Assembly (NCBI GenBank): GCA_020746875.1
Contig: JAGTJL010000014.1
Coordinates: 310,001 to 374,000, forward strand
DNA length: 64,000 nucleotides
Origin: Rhexocercosporidium sp. MPI-PUGE-AT-0058
Taxonomy: Eukaryota; Ascomycota; Leotiomycetes; Helotiales
Reading direction: 5' to 3'
The notes under the pieces are model-generated. The model searched no databases. It saw nothing but the letters and a program-made list of their open reading frames with translations, and was not told the DNA's origin. Below are positions 33,612-44,800 of the stretch, one piece after another (within the stretch, counting starts at the first letter, position 1; each line of letters starts with the position of its first letter). The position numbers were made by a program, and so were the translations under genes.

Positions 33612-35034
33612 ATGAAGATCCAGTTTACTACCGCCGAAGATGCATTCTGCGGTAAGCTTAAGACGAGAGAAGGACACGAGGAACACATCTCGCGTCCCCA
33701 TGTTTCTCTGACCGCCTTGCCTAACCCCGCTGAGCCCTTGGAGATGTCGCAATTACCCCTCGCCGGTAATGGGGGGAGCTCTAGTGACAAGGCGAAACTC
33801 ATTGCAAATCTTTGGTTGCAATTGCTTGTTATTCAAGTACAGAATGCGAATTTCTGGAATATGAACGATGTCGAGAAGCTCCAAGGCGCTCAACGTCCCA
33901 GGCCCCTGACTGGTGGACCGGTACCTGGACGACCAATGTTGATCCAAGACGACAACACAGTAAAACCGGGATCTGAAGAGAGTATGTAACATTTGGTTGA
34001 CTTGCGAAAACCCGGATTTCAATATGTTCTAACCGTCACAGCTCTATCGCAGTCCATTGCACGGAACGAGTTGCCTGAAGTGGCAAACTTGGGATTATCG
34101 CCAGCCGTTTGCATCACTCGACTGACACCTGCTGAGTGTTCAAAGATTGAGAGACTAGCACAACTCAAAGACCCCCGGCTAGAACAAGCGGTAGTGGAGT
34201 TGATTTGCTTGCTGCCCTACTTGGCAGGGCCGCGCCATCGGGAAACATATCAGATCGCCGCATTTGGGAATATTCTTGACCCCTTCCGAGAATTGGAGTG
34301 CGAGCCAAATCAGTCAAGGAAATTGAATGGCTGGGGACCAAATATTCCATCGCATGTCTTACAGCTAACAGCATGGGATGGCAATTACGGCAGGGCACTA
34401 TTTGTCGACACAAAAACTTGGGAAGGGGTTATTCTGGAGGACTATCAGTTGAGGGACCCCGACGAACGTGACCCAAAGTGGGAGTATCTTGTCGGTGACC
34501 GGAAACCTATCGGGGATGTTCTTCAGCAATGGATTAAGAATTTCATGGATGGAAAGTGGATGCCTAGTGGAGGGGACATGGTTCATGAGGACGGCCCACG
34601 ACGTGTTGTGAATATCCTTATGGTAAGTCGATATTATGTTGTTCCTGAACCTTAAAGATGAGCTGGACGATTCATGAGACGCGCTAACATTCACATAGGA
34701 TAATCTCAAGCACAAGTCCTTGCTCCAAGAATTCGGTTGGCCATCATCTTTCCCTCTTCCGGCACCTGATTATCAAGACTTTCTTGTTCGCAAACACGAG
34801 CTCTACAAACAAACATTTCACAACAATTCACGCCACTTTCAATCCCTGTCCTACAAATGGCTCGAAATTTCCCACAAAACCCCATCTTCGGATATTGCGC
34901 TCCCTAAAGCTTCGGAAAAAGAGCAATCCGAGCTTTTACCCTCCCTAAACACTCAAATTAGACAGTGTCTTGACTTCCATGAGCGTCGTATCGAGGATAG
35001 AGAATACGCTATAGCAGCTGACGTTCCTATGTGA
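33612..35034 (+). CDS. Orphan-family protein B (paralogue of 30180-31159)
   Basis: Exons are 33612-33981, 34042-34622 and 34699-35034, giving 428 aa; both introns have strong branch points (TTCTAACC, CGCTAACA). Residues 1-125 form an N-terminal extension not seen in paralogue A. The shared region then runs from LPYLAGP through HVLQLTAW, the acidic DPDERDP block and IGDVLQQW to EFGWPSSF in the last exon. The C-terminal 70 residues are helical and charged. No catalytic motif, signal peptide or membrane span was seen. Function is unknown; duplication together with the intervening acyltransferase suggests a tandem cassette. Confidence 0.72.
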
Positions 35035-35196
35035 AATGGAGCAAAGTAACATGGGGAGAATCTCCTCTGCCAGGAAAGCATTCGTCGCATATCAGTTAGA
35101 TTGTCCAGAAGCACGGGTTGCGAATCGGCAATAACTTTGCTCCCCGTAGACAATTAGTCTCTTCCTTCTGCCGAGCCTCTAAGATTCCTTCCCACA

Positions 35197-36995
35197 ATGC
35201 CCCCCAACATCATAGACGATACGGACGCGTTATTCGCATACGACTTCGACTCCGAGGGAATGAAAATCGGAGAATACCAAAACCGTAACCACCCGTACGA
35301 ACGTAGAGCTCCGACTCAGCTCGGCGAGATCCCCGAAGAAGAGGGGTGGGTGAATCGTGTACAAAGCCACATGGCCACGGTCTCCACTTTCCGAGTTAGC
35401 CTCTCTTCGGAGCAGATGCGTCGAATGAAAAAAGAGGCAATCAGTAATGAGTTTCTGAAAGACTTCGAAGCCAAAAAGGTCATTATTTCCAAGGACGAGT
35501 TCGTCGCGGATGTCAATGGACGTATACTTGGGCTTTATCTGCGTTCCGGGCTAGAGCTCCCATGGGCTAAGGACGCGAACCAAGATTTGGTAAAAAAGCA
35601 GCTACTAGAAGGGACGAAAGAATTCTGCGAGCGTTATCCCCCTCCAGACGCCGACGCCCAAGACGTTCGATTTAAATTGAACTATCGTGATGATAAGAGA
35701 ATATGTAAGGAGAAAGGGTACCCGTATGGAGTTTTTCACATGGGCATTCGTCGGTAAGTGAAACCATCTTCGGTGGTGAAACTAGACCCACTGAAAGAAT
35801 CAGAGAGCAAGGCCAGTTGAGAAGAACCCCGGTCCTTACTTCGCAGACACTAGGAGGAGGTAGTGTGCATAAGTACTACGGGGTATCCAAGTGGTTCCGT
35901 GGCATTGTTCCAGTCAACCAGACTATTGGAATGGTGTTCCAGGTTGCATTTCCTAAGCAGTATGAGTCCGCGACGAAGATTGTTCAGCATTGGAAAAAGG
36001 CAGAACCAGGCTTTGGTGCACTTGCACATAGTCCTCGTCAAATCGCCACATATTTTGCATTGAACGTGAACCTCGCGTCCACTCCCCATGCGGATCCTGG
36101 GGACTCCAGCGAAACATTTACTGTTATGCATGCCTTCGGCGACTTCGACGTCGATAGCACGGGACATCTCGCCGTGCCCATCCTTGAAAACCGATGCTAC
36201 AAGATGGAGGCAGGCTCTCTTCTATTCCTGAAGGCCAGCGAACTTTCGCACCATACAACGCGAGGAAGTGGCATTTTGGGGCAGCGTATGAGCCTTGTTC
36301 ATATCACTCAAAATGATATGGCAAACTTTGAGGACAACCAGCCGCCAAGAACCCCAGCGGCAAATTCTGCGGTGATCATGGCAGCGAAAGCCAAGGACAC
36401 AGTCAAAGAATGCCCATTTTGCCACAGCAAATGCAAAGGTTCTCCCGCCGTTGTCAATCACCTTGCTGGGATCGTCAAGAAAGGCGGCGATGATGAGCAT
36501 GACCTGGCAGCGACGAGAAGCTGGAGCGAGAGGAAGCGGAGGGAAACCTTGCTTGCGAAAAGAGCGCGTAGGAAGCAAAACCTGGCCCTCACGCTGGCCG
36601 TGCAATCTGGAAGTGAGACAGCTGATTGGGACAGAGTGCGTGTGAAGAAATATGAGAATGATGGAGATATAGCAAAGGTGCCAGTCTATTCGAAGTTGTC
36701 AGAGGACCATGGAAGTTCAGAACGCCCACGAGTGCCAGATAACCGTAAGGTGCAGCAAAGTGACGCCAAAACAGCGCAAGTGGACCACGTCCCTAGGAAC
36801 TGGACGTGCGCTCTTCAGACTCATGGTCGTTACTCTATCCCTAAGAGCGATCAAAAAAACACCTTCGAGGAATCCCTACCCCTAAGTACTGAGAAGTGCG
36901 AACTTCGTTTCATCGCAGATGAAATCAATTACTCGCTACTCCAGACTGCTCGGATAGCGGAGGAGTGGGGCCTCCAAGAATATCTAGGCTGTTGA
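35197..36995 (+). CDS. DSBH 2-oxoglutarate/Fe(II) oxygenase, TET/JBP-like, with C-terminal Cys/His motif
   Basis: Exons are 35197-35753 and 35804-36995 (50-nt intron; the acceptor AATCAG is the one that keeps frame), giving 582 aa. The double-stranded beta-helix core shows ALNVNLASTPHADPGD (HxD, about residues 281-283), a Gly-bounded turn, a strand with GHLAVPILE, MEAGSLLFLKASELSHHTTRG (distal His about 335) and GQRMSLVHIT (2OG-binding Arg about 347). This order resembles the 2OG-FeDO oxygenases of the TET/JBP group known in fungi, which oxidise methylated or plain pyrimidines. After the core, ECPFCHSKCKG plus a downstream NHL could bind zinc, followed by a basic segment (RKRRETLLAKRARRKQ). 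The substrate is unknown; the family assignment is moderate. Confidence 0.7.
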
Positions 36996-37489
36996 CGATG
37001 AAGCCACCAGATGTATCGGAAACCTAAACCTACCTATAATACCGCATTCATAATTTTCGAGATGCCTTGATGATGAAGGTCATCGCAGGTCTTGGGCAAT
37101 GACTATTGTATTGGTATTTGAGTTCGTGGGCGCTCAGGTTAGCATCAGAAACCTTGATTGTCCGTACGTCGACTTTGCGCGCATTGAATATGGCAAATGT
37201 TCATACCGTATCCATAATTTCAGATGTTAGTCTGGGAAGAGATCAAACGTTGGTGATTCATCGTAGAAAACCTCATGGATTTGGTCGTAGTCGTTGAATC
37301 CTCTAGACTCGGAAATAGATTCCCAGCTACATCGAGTGTAGTCGCCACTATCTTTTATCCCCCCAAGTAAGACCCGTCGATAGTGAAATCAAATGATATT
37401 CCTTTGGCGGCCTCTCTGATATTTCTCACACTTTTCCTATCCTTCTTCCTTGAGCTGAGAACTCAAAATTTTATGAAGACAATATCATT
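36996..37489. other. Intergenic region
   Basis: About 0.5 kb between the oxygenase and the UstYa pseudogene. No feature was recognised. Confidence 0.3.
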
Positions 37490-38363
37490 ATGGAGACAAA
37501 ACGAGAGATTTCTCCTGCCGACGAGCTTCTGCTTTCGCGGGGCTCAAGTGACTTCAGCAACGACGGCTCTCTTGAGGAGAACACGATGTACAAGTATCAC
37601 CCGGAAGCACCACTATAGAGACGTATCGTTCCAGCTTTCTTCCAAGGCGCACTTGCTCTAGCTTTGCTATGTGTGGCTTTTGTTTAGAGCTGGAACGCTC
37701 TTTATATTGGACCGACGGATCAACAATGCGCGAAACAATTATCAGTTTGGTGTAAGTTACAATTTGAACTTCATATATGATTTTATACTGACTTAGTACA
37801 GCTCCTGCTCTCGAAGCAGTCGAGTACGAAAGCTTCAATTACAACAACTCTTTCGGGTCATCGAGCATTTATCGCGGACCGCCAACACCCGCGGCCGAAG
37901 CAGCGTGGACGAAACTCACCAGGCGTGAGAGAAGGCCCTCAAATCATACATTATATTTTATACTGACCGTTTTAGAACATGGGTTTGAATATCCCGAGGA
38001 CCAAATCCACAATCTAAATCGATCTAAGGCCGATCATATTAAGCACGTCCGTCCCGAAATTGGGACTGGATATGTCGCTTTGCTAAAAGTTTTCCATCAG
38101 CTCCACTGCCTCGTAAGTTTGCACATTTCCAGCTGAGCACTATTATACACTCGTCTTTGAAGTATTCTGACGTATCTCAGAACATGGTCCGACAGTACAC
38201 ATGGTTCTTAGAGCCAGCAGGAGACTACGAGAAGCCACCTTTCAACTCCGAGGACCTGGTGGGCAATCGAATGCACATAGATCCTCGCATTGAAACTCTC
38301 CATATATCCCATCGGGGTCAAGAACCTGGAAGTAGCGCAGCCACAGAACGATCCTCGAGCTGA
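37490..38363 (+). pseudogene. UstYa/DUF3328-family pseudogene
   Basis: Relic of a membrane-anchored oxidase-like protein of the ustiloxin YA family. From the ATG at 37490 the family layout is readable: cytosolic N-terminus, membrane segment (FFQGALALALLCVAFV), SVW-SPALEAVEYESFNY across an intron, YRGPPTPAAEAAW, then FHQLHCLNMVRQ. Two in-frame TAG codons interrupt it at 37616 and 37685. The first histidine motif HQLHC is intact, but the second reads MHIDPR instead of HxDHC. After it the frame diverges from the expected C-terminus. Introns are otherwise well preserved, so the loss looks recent. Confidence 0.82.
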
Positions 38364-39030
38364 GCCGCTTGTCAGCTTGGCTTGTACTCATGTACCTCGC
38401 TTATGTGGCCTCGGTAAGTCTCGCTAAAAAAGCAAAGGCTTCCAATGCTGTTCTGGGTCACCACAAGCGAGAGCTCACTCATCCCTTCACTAGATTGGGG
38501 TGCTTTGCAGAGATGTAGAGCAATCATCCAGCATCGTCATAAGTCCTCATTTCTTCTCTTCATGACCGTTATTCGCCTCGGAAGACGAGATGCAGGTTAG
38601 GTGAGGGCTTGCCTGTGCAGCACATCAGTGGGTAATTTCCCCATACGGAATCCAGGCTGAACTATTCAAGCTAAGCTGGGCTGAAAAGCCACGCACTAGC
38701 CTGGGCTTGACAGCCAGCCGTCGCCACAAGTGCAACAGATGATTCTAGTCCAGACTACGGGGCATTGCAATTATTGACTACGACTAGTCAGGGGGATATT
38801 TGACTCTTTTCGGGAGCTCGCTGGCGGTCTCGACTTTTTGATAAAACTAGTGTGTTAAGCTAGTTCGTCCCTCCTCGCGAGTTATGTCAATCGGTATTCG
38901 CGCAATTTTGGAAGGGTACCACGGTGCATCCCAGGGCAAGTCGCAACTACATGGGATTTTGAGTCTATTTGAGCCTCTTGGAGTGGGGTTGATTGAAACA
39001 ATTTCTTTCTCTTAATCAACTTGAAGCAGA
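38364..39030. promoter_or_regulatory. Intergenic/promoter region
   Basis: A 0.67-kb gap with nothing recognised apart from the presumed promoter of the following UstYa gene. Confidence 0.3.
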
Positions 39031-39873
39031 ATGGGAGTCGATCATGAAGCTGATGAACTCTTGGTTGAGGAAGAGGAATTTAGATATGCCCGTACAGCTC
39101 CTTCTGCCCGTGGTGTAATTATTCCATGGACATTCGCCGGCCTCTTCTTCTGTACCACTATTCTTTCACTGTTCTTTTCTACCATACGCATTCTCCCCTC
39201 AAGGAACTCCCCTAATTACGAGAATGGGTTTGCGACCGATTTTGATATTCCTCTCGTCCTCATGACCAAATACTTTTCACTGATGCTAACAGAACCAGTC
39301 GCTGTATCCCCAAAAATTCCGATCAAAACAATCCAGAAACAATTCACGAACGATCTCCTCTTCAACAGCACTTCTCAAAGCCTATATAACCAAGCCCTCG
39401 ACCCAAGTGAAACCACCTACGTTGGCTCTCCATCGCCAGCCATCGATGCGGCTTGGAAAAGTCTCCTCCACGCACAATACGTAGCGTTGGACACCAAAGA
39501 ATCAGAGCAGATTCCCGCACCTCACCGGACGCCAATCTGGTACAACGGCGAACACAACTTCATGGAGCTCAGTGTATTCCATAATCTGCACTGTCTGAAC
39601 GAAATCCGGCTTGCACTGGATCATGGACATGAAGACACCGACAGGGGCGACTGGATGCACAAGGGGAGAGCGCATTTAGATCACTGCGTTGATCAGATCA
39701 GACAGGCGCTGATGTGTCATGCGGACTTGACGCTAGTGCCTATGATGCCACTCGAGGGAGGACCTGAAGGAGCGGTACTGGGAAATGGAGAGATGCATAC
39801 ATGTCGGGATTTTGATGCTATTTGGGCGTGGGTGGAGGAGCGGGGTAAATTGAGAAAGGCTCTTGGTGATTGA
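39031..39873 (+). CDS. UstYa/DUF3328-family protein
   Basis: Intronless, 280 aa. Short acidic cytosolic N-terminus, one membrane anchor at about residues 31-50 (VIIPWTFAGLFFCTTILSLF), then a lumenal domain. It has both diagnostic histidine motifs, HNLHC (about 185) and HLDHC (about 215), plus QALMCHADLT and TCRDFDAIWAWVEER at the end. Family members act as oxidative cyclases, chlorinases or hydroxylases in fungal peptide pathways such as ustiloxin and cyclochlorotine; the actual reaction here is unknown. It is convergent with the next UstYa gene and next to the dead copy at 37490. Confidence 0.88.
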   Translation: MGVDHEADELLVEEEEFRYARTAPSARGVIIPWTFAGLFFCTTILSLFFSTIRILPSRNSPNYENGFATDFDIPLVLMTKYFSLMLTEPVAVSPKIPIKTIQKQFTNDLLFNSTSQSLYNQALDPSETTYVGSPSPAIDAAWKSLLHAQYVALDTKESEQIPAPHRTPIWYNGEHNFMELSVFHNLHCLNEIRLALDHGHEDTDRGDWMHKGRAHLDHCVDQIRQALMCHADLTLVPMMPLEGGPEGAVLGNGEMHTCRDFDAIWAWVEERGKLRKALGD

Positions 39874-40013
39874 AAACAAGCGAACAAATTCTGTGATTAC
39901 ATCGAATCAATGCTTTTTGACCGAGTCACATTTAAATGATTGAAATTTGTCGAATGAAACTCCTATCGCGATATCCCCCCAAATACAAAATTATTTACAT
40001 GGTTGGTACTCCC

Positions 40014-40982
40014 CTACCCAGTCCAAGCATTCCAGTCGAATGGCGCATTTTCCTTGTTCCTCTCTGCCGTCCAACTCTTCACTGCCTCGAAGTCTCGACA
40101 AGTATGTGAGACGCTGTGAGTAGCAAAGAACTTCTTCTGTGGCCCTTCCACCGAGAACAGCGGAACCGGCGTGAGGTCGCTCTGGCACTGGATAGCTTGA
40201 CGAAGCTGGTCGATACAATGATCTATGATCTAATATTAACTTCAATTGATTCCAAATGAGTTCTTGATTACTCACAAACGTGTACAAGTCTGTATTGCGG
40301 CTCCAACTGCTTGGTGAAGTCGGTGTTGATATCGTAGTGTTCTGGGTTCAGTGCTCGCCTCACAAGATCCAGGCAATGCAGGTTATGGAAGACGCTGACT
40401 TCCATGTATACTTTATCCTCCACGAGTTCTTCTAGATCCCAGGGTGCAACTTTCTGGACACTCTCTCGCTCCTCGTCGGATATCTCCATGTAAGTACCTT
40501 GGTAACATGTCAGAAAAAGTCCAAGTCATGGTGTTTGAGGGTGCAAACCTGTGAGAAGTTCACCCCATGCGTCGTCAATCTCTTTGGTTGGGTAGCCTGC
40601 ATAGAGTATTGGCACGCCTGTTGCGTTGAACTCCAGCCCGCGATGGCTTGGGCTGTAGTCGTAAAAGGTGTAGAAGTACTGGTCTTTGTATGGAATATCA
40701 GGAGTGGATACTGGGAAAGGAATTAGCTTTGATATGAGTCGTCAAATTCCTGGACGTACTGAAATCGTTTGGAAGTTTGCTGATGGTTCGTCCAGACGAT
40801 TGGAGTTGACTTCGTGTGATAACCGTGCTGGTGACTGCAAGAACAGAGATTATTGTGCAAATACCGCACCATATCCACGCCAAAATATTCCTCCTCCCTT
40901 GTGTGCTTTCAGAGATCAGTCTGTCCTCATTCTGTATCTCCTGGTCGCTGTCCGACAGTGGTAATTTGCTGTATTCACTCAT
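40014..40982 (-). CDS. UstYa/DUF3328-family protein, 4 exons
   Basis: Minus-strand exons are 40982-40760, 40710-40549, 40497-40276 and 40222-40014 (introns 49-53 nt), giving 271 aa. Membrane anchor at about residues 33-52 (ILAWIWCGICTIISVLAV), then YAGYPTKEIDDAW, the first motif HNLHC, and a second motif HVYHC created across the last splice junction, followed by IDQLRQAIQCQSDLTPVP and HTCRDFEAVKSW. Intron 2 has a GTTTGC donor, weaker than the others, but it restores the frame. With both motifs intact it should be functional. Its intron content differs from the intronless neighbour, so they are not a recent tandem duplication. Confidence 0.85.
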
Positions 40983-41818
40983 CGCGAAAGAATCTTGATT
41001 ACGATAATGACCGCTTGGAGAGAAGTGCAAATAATGAGTGTGGTCAACGAGAGACGTGAAAGTAAATGGCTCTGACTGTGGAGGACAAAGGTCTCCCCAC
41101 TATGGGGAGTACTAGGATCGGAGAGGCCGAACAAAACCCATTTGAGACTGACTGTCGATAAACCAACTTGTAGTTAGGCGACAATTAGCTTAGAACTCAA
41201 CAAGCCGCGGTAACTTGGAAATGATAAAGAAAAGGATAATTAGTGGAAATGCAGGGGTCATCTATTACTGGTATTTGTAAACATTGTGCTGTCAGCTGGG
41301 GGGAAGCCTAAAATTCAGTAGTTTATCATTAGAGCATGTAGAGTCAGCTGTCTTCAGGCTGTCTGGTCCAGAACGCGGCTTGCAGCGAAGCGGAACCTTT
41401 CAGCAGCATCGTGTCAGCCACGCAACTTTTAGTTGTGAGCTTATTGGGGAAATTAAATTACGGCGTTTTGGCAAAGCGGGTCATCCAGACCGTTGGTATT
41501 TCTTTTGACAAGCGAGGATGGAATGATTGAGCATTAATTCGATCAATAACCAAGTACCGTTCTTGAAGAAGGCGAGAAGGATGATGATGAGATTCTCCAA
41601 AACCGGTTACGGCGACTTGAAAAAGAGCGATCAACTGGAGAAGCAATATGCTTGTTTTTGCTAAGAATGCGTCTGATCAGAACAACCTCTCACGTTTGGT
41701 TTTGGCTGCCAACAAGGAGTCAATGCATCGCAATTGCAATTTATCAAACTACAGAAAAGATTCAAATTGTAAAGTACAGAGTAAAAAAAGTAGAAACGGA
41801 AGCTTCTGTCCGTTAGAT
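40983..41818. other. Intergenic region
   Basis: A 0.84-kb gap containing the presumed promoter of the minus-strand UstYa gene and the 3' end of the GTPase gene. No coding sequence was recognised. Confidence 0.35.
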
Positions 41819-44800
41819 TCAACGAGTCTCCCCCGCACTGCTCTTCACACGTTCTGCAATCTCCTCGATGTCCTCCGTTTCCCCTGTCGCAGCCCGCAGC
41901 ACAATTCCCAATCTGTCCAAGAAATCGCCATTCATGGCCAACACTCGCGCCTCTGAGCCCCGCAGCATCTCGATATTTACGCTGATTTGTCTCAAAATTT
42001 CGTTGATGTCGCGATGCAGATTCTTCATTGTGTCCTTGATGAGTTCGTGCAACGCCGTTTGCACTCGAGAGCGGATGGCTCTGAACAATACTGGAAAGCG
42101 GGTAGAACCAATTGCTTCGCGCACCCGAGTTCGTGATCTTGCTGTCACACCAGGCCCTGCGAGAACATCAGTAGTTGATCGAATAATGGAAAGGATGTAT
42201 CCTACCATTGTCCATCGAGCATACTCGATATACTGGCACCATGTATTCACGAATGTAGGCATTTGAGTGATCTGAACTAGCGTTCCGCTCTATGACTCTG
42301 AATGTTATACTTAGCTCAAACTTACGAATCAGAATGCGAATGGTGCGAGTGATTCTTACTCAAATTGCTGTTCGAGAGTCTCTCTCACGGCAGAAAAGGT
42401 GTATTTGATCGACTCTACTTTTGTCTCGAGTGCTTCGGCAAACAGTGGAGCTCCGCTAAAGTCTACAGCGCTGTCAGTACTGTGCAGGAGAATAAGGCAG
42501 CATGCCAACAAACCTTTGACCTGGGTCAAAAGAGCTTCCAGAGATGAAATCACTAGTCGCTCAAACTCATCCATTGAGGTTCCGGTCCTTTCCCTATGTT
42601 CTTCCCAGCTTATGGACAAGGTATCGACCATGTCCTCGATGATTTCAAGATTCCAGTTTGCCCGGGGACATTTGGCACTTTCATAGGAACCGTGGCCACG
42701 ACAGAATGCTGCATACTGAGCTACATGGAGTCAGCATGTATGCCGGAAGAAAGAACAATAATAAGTGATTCACTTACTGTGATGTAGCTGTTGCAATTAG
42801 CGGAAGCTCTGGACTGGAGGGTGGCAACTCACCGAAGACCATCCATTTGATGCTTGCAAAGCTGACTGAGTCCATGAACCAAGATTCGACTCTGTTTTAT
42901 AAAGATTAGCGGCTGAATTCGCGGTGAAATAATGATCGTGAAACAAACTCATAGGTTGCATCAGACAATCTTTGGCGATTTCAATCTGCGCCTCTTCAGT
43001 TTGTGCAACAAAATCTTTCATGTTCTAGACTCTATTAGCGAACCATATTTGAAAATCGCAAACATATGGATAGATACGTTTTTAAGATCCTGCTTGATGG
43101 TGTCTAAAAGCTTCTGAACAGTAGCATCATTTGGCATCGTCTCTTGAGATCCTCCAGCCAACCAGAGTTGCACTCGCTGGACTAGACTCTTCAGAGTGAT
43201 AGTTAAGAAGTGGTGAGATATTCGAAATTGAGCTTGAGCTGGAATCTTGTGACAATGGCCCCTCAGTGCTGGTATACCACTTCCCCTAATTGACAATTCG
43301 TGGACTCTTGGACGTTTTCGGTAATCTTGGTACGCTTTGTTTGACACGCAGAACACTGATAGTTTACGGTTCTTGAACAGAGCTGCATGATTCTTCGTGA
43401 CAAGTCTTTCGATGTAATCATTTCGGTTTGTCATGAAGAGATAGTTCAACCTATTGATATGCGTCAGTAAAACTCTGGAAACAGCTGGCAGCTTGGCTGA
43501 GCGACTCACTCGTCTTGCGCATCGTCTCGTTGACGAAGTGCACCTGGTCTTTCGGGGTCACTCTCAATCTCGTCAAGCATTTCTTTGAGTTGTTTTACTC
43601 TGCACGTATTTGGGTTCTTTCGGTCGGAGAAAAAGGTTCTGCTAACTTCATCGCTGTCAAAATCCTGCATCATGTCAGTGGTTACATTTTTGTCTCGAAT
43701 GAGGGTGCAGCGGCACCTCCGATCTCGTGCAAATAAGTGAGACCCCTTGGGATGGTCGCCCATTGTTCAGATTACTCCCCAAGCTTTTCTGAAAGATAAG
43801 TTCAACATTCTTGTTGGTGCTGACTCGTGTAATGTCCGCGACTACAAAGACCTCATCACACTTGTACATGTAGCCTTCTGCTGCCTTGACGCGGGCATTG
43901 TTAGAGTCATGAAATCCTGGAAGCAATATTTAGTATCGTGTGGATTGTGGAAATAGAACCACCTACCTGGAAGATCTGCCAGAATTGCGCCGCTCTTGAG
44001 AACTTGAGAACTAAGATATATCCTGTGCAACATTAGCACTGAAATCCATTGAAGGTGCGAGTTTCGTACCGAATCACCTTAATGAAAGGCCACAGGTTCC
44101 CTGTGAGGAATTTACGAGTTCGATTCTTGCAATCATCTACTGTCTCGGCACTTCCTAGCCACCCACTCTCATGTGATTCGTCAGGCCAGCGCAGATCAGA
44201 AGACCATTCCTTCAGCTTGTTTTGGATTCTGTTTTCCGCGCCATCACTTGGATCTTGCAAATAGGTCTCTGTCAGCTCCCTTTGGGGTCCAAAAGCTGCT
44301 TGCAGAGTATCCCATGCGAGCTTTGACTGTGCCTCAAGGCGTGCTTGTTCATCAGCCCGAATGCCTTGGTCGTCGAGGTCGGTGATATGGAAGAATCGGT
44401 AACTCCACAAAAGCTCGCGAAGCTGCTCCTCAATCTCCGAGTTTGTCATGCGGTCAATCTCGATTGTGTATTTTGCAGAGTGTTTTGGCAGCCGAAGTCT
44501 GTATTCAGTGACCACACTCGTACAAGCTGCACCAAGACCGGCCTGAGTAGTCAGTATAAAGCATTAAAAGTACAGTTCTGACATGATAACTTACCGTATC
44601 GGCAAGATTGACTTCATCTAGGAGAGAATTAATGAGACTGCTCTTTCCTGGAGGCGCTCGTTAGTTGTCTGAGGCAAGTTGAAAGTGCACCGCGTACGTA
44701 CCAACACCCGAGTCACCAACGATCCCAATTGTGCAGACTGATGGAGCAACAAAGTTTTGAAGTTCTTTAGCTGTCTGGAGCATACTGTATATCTGTGAGT

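Noticed and set aside
35809..35840. A 2A-like VEKNPGP peptide motif in the oxygenase region
   Set aside because: It appears only if the intron is spliced at the AAG at 35809-35810. That frame reaches a stop within a few codons. The AATCAG acceptor (exon 2 at 35804) gives a continuous frame and puts the motif out of frame.
27234..40982. A UstA-like repeated RiPP precursor for the UstYa genes
   Set aside because: I looked for a signal peptide followed by repeated KR-flanked cores and found none; the only KR-bearing secreted protein (29031) is not repetitive.
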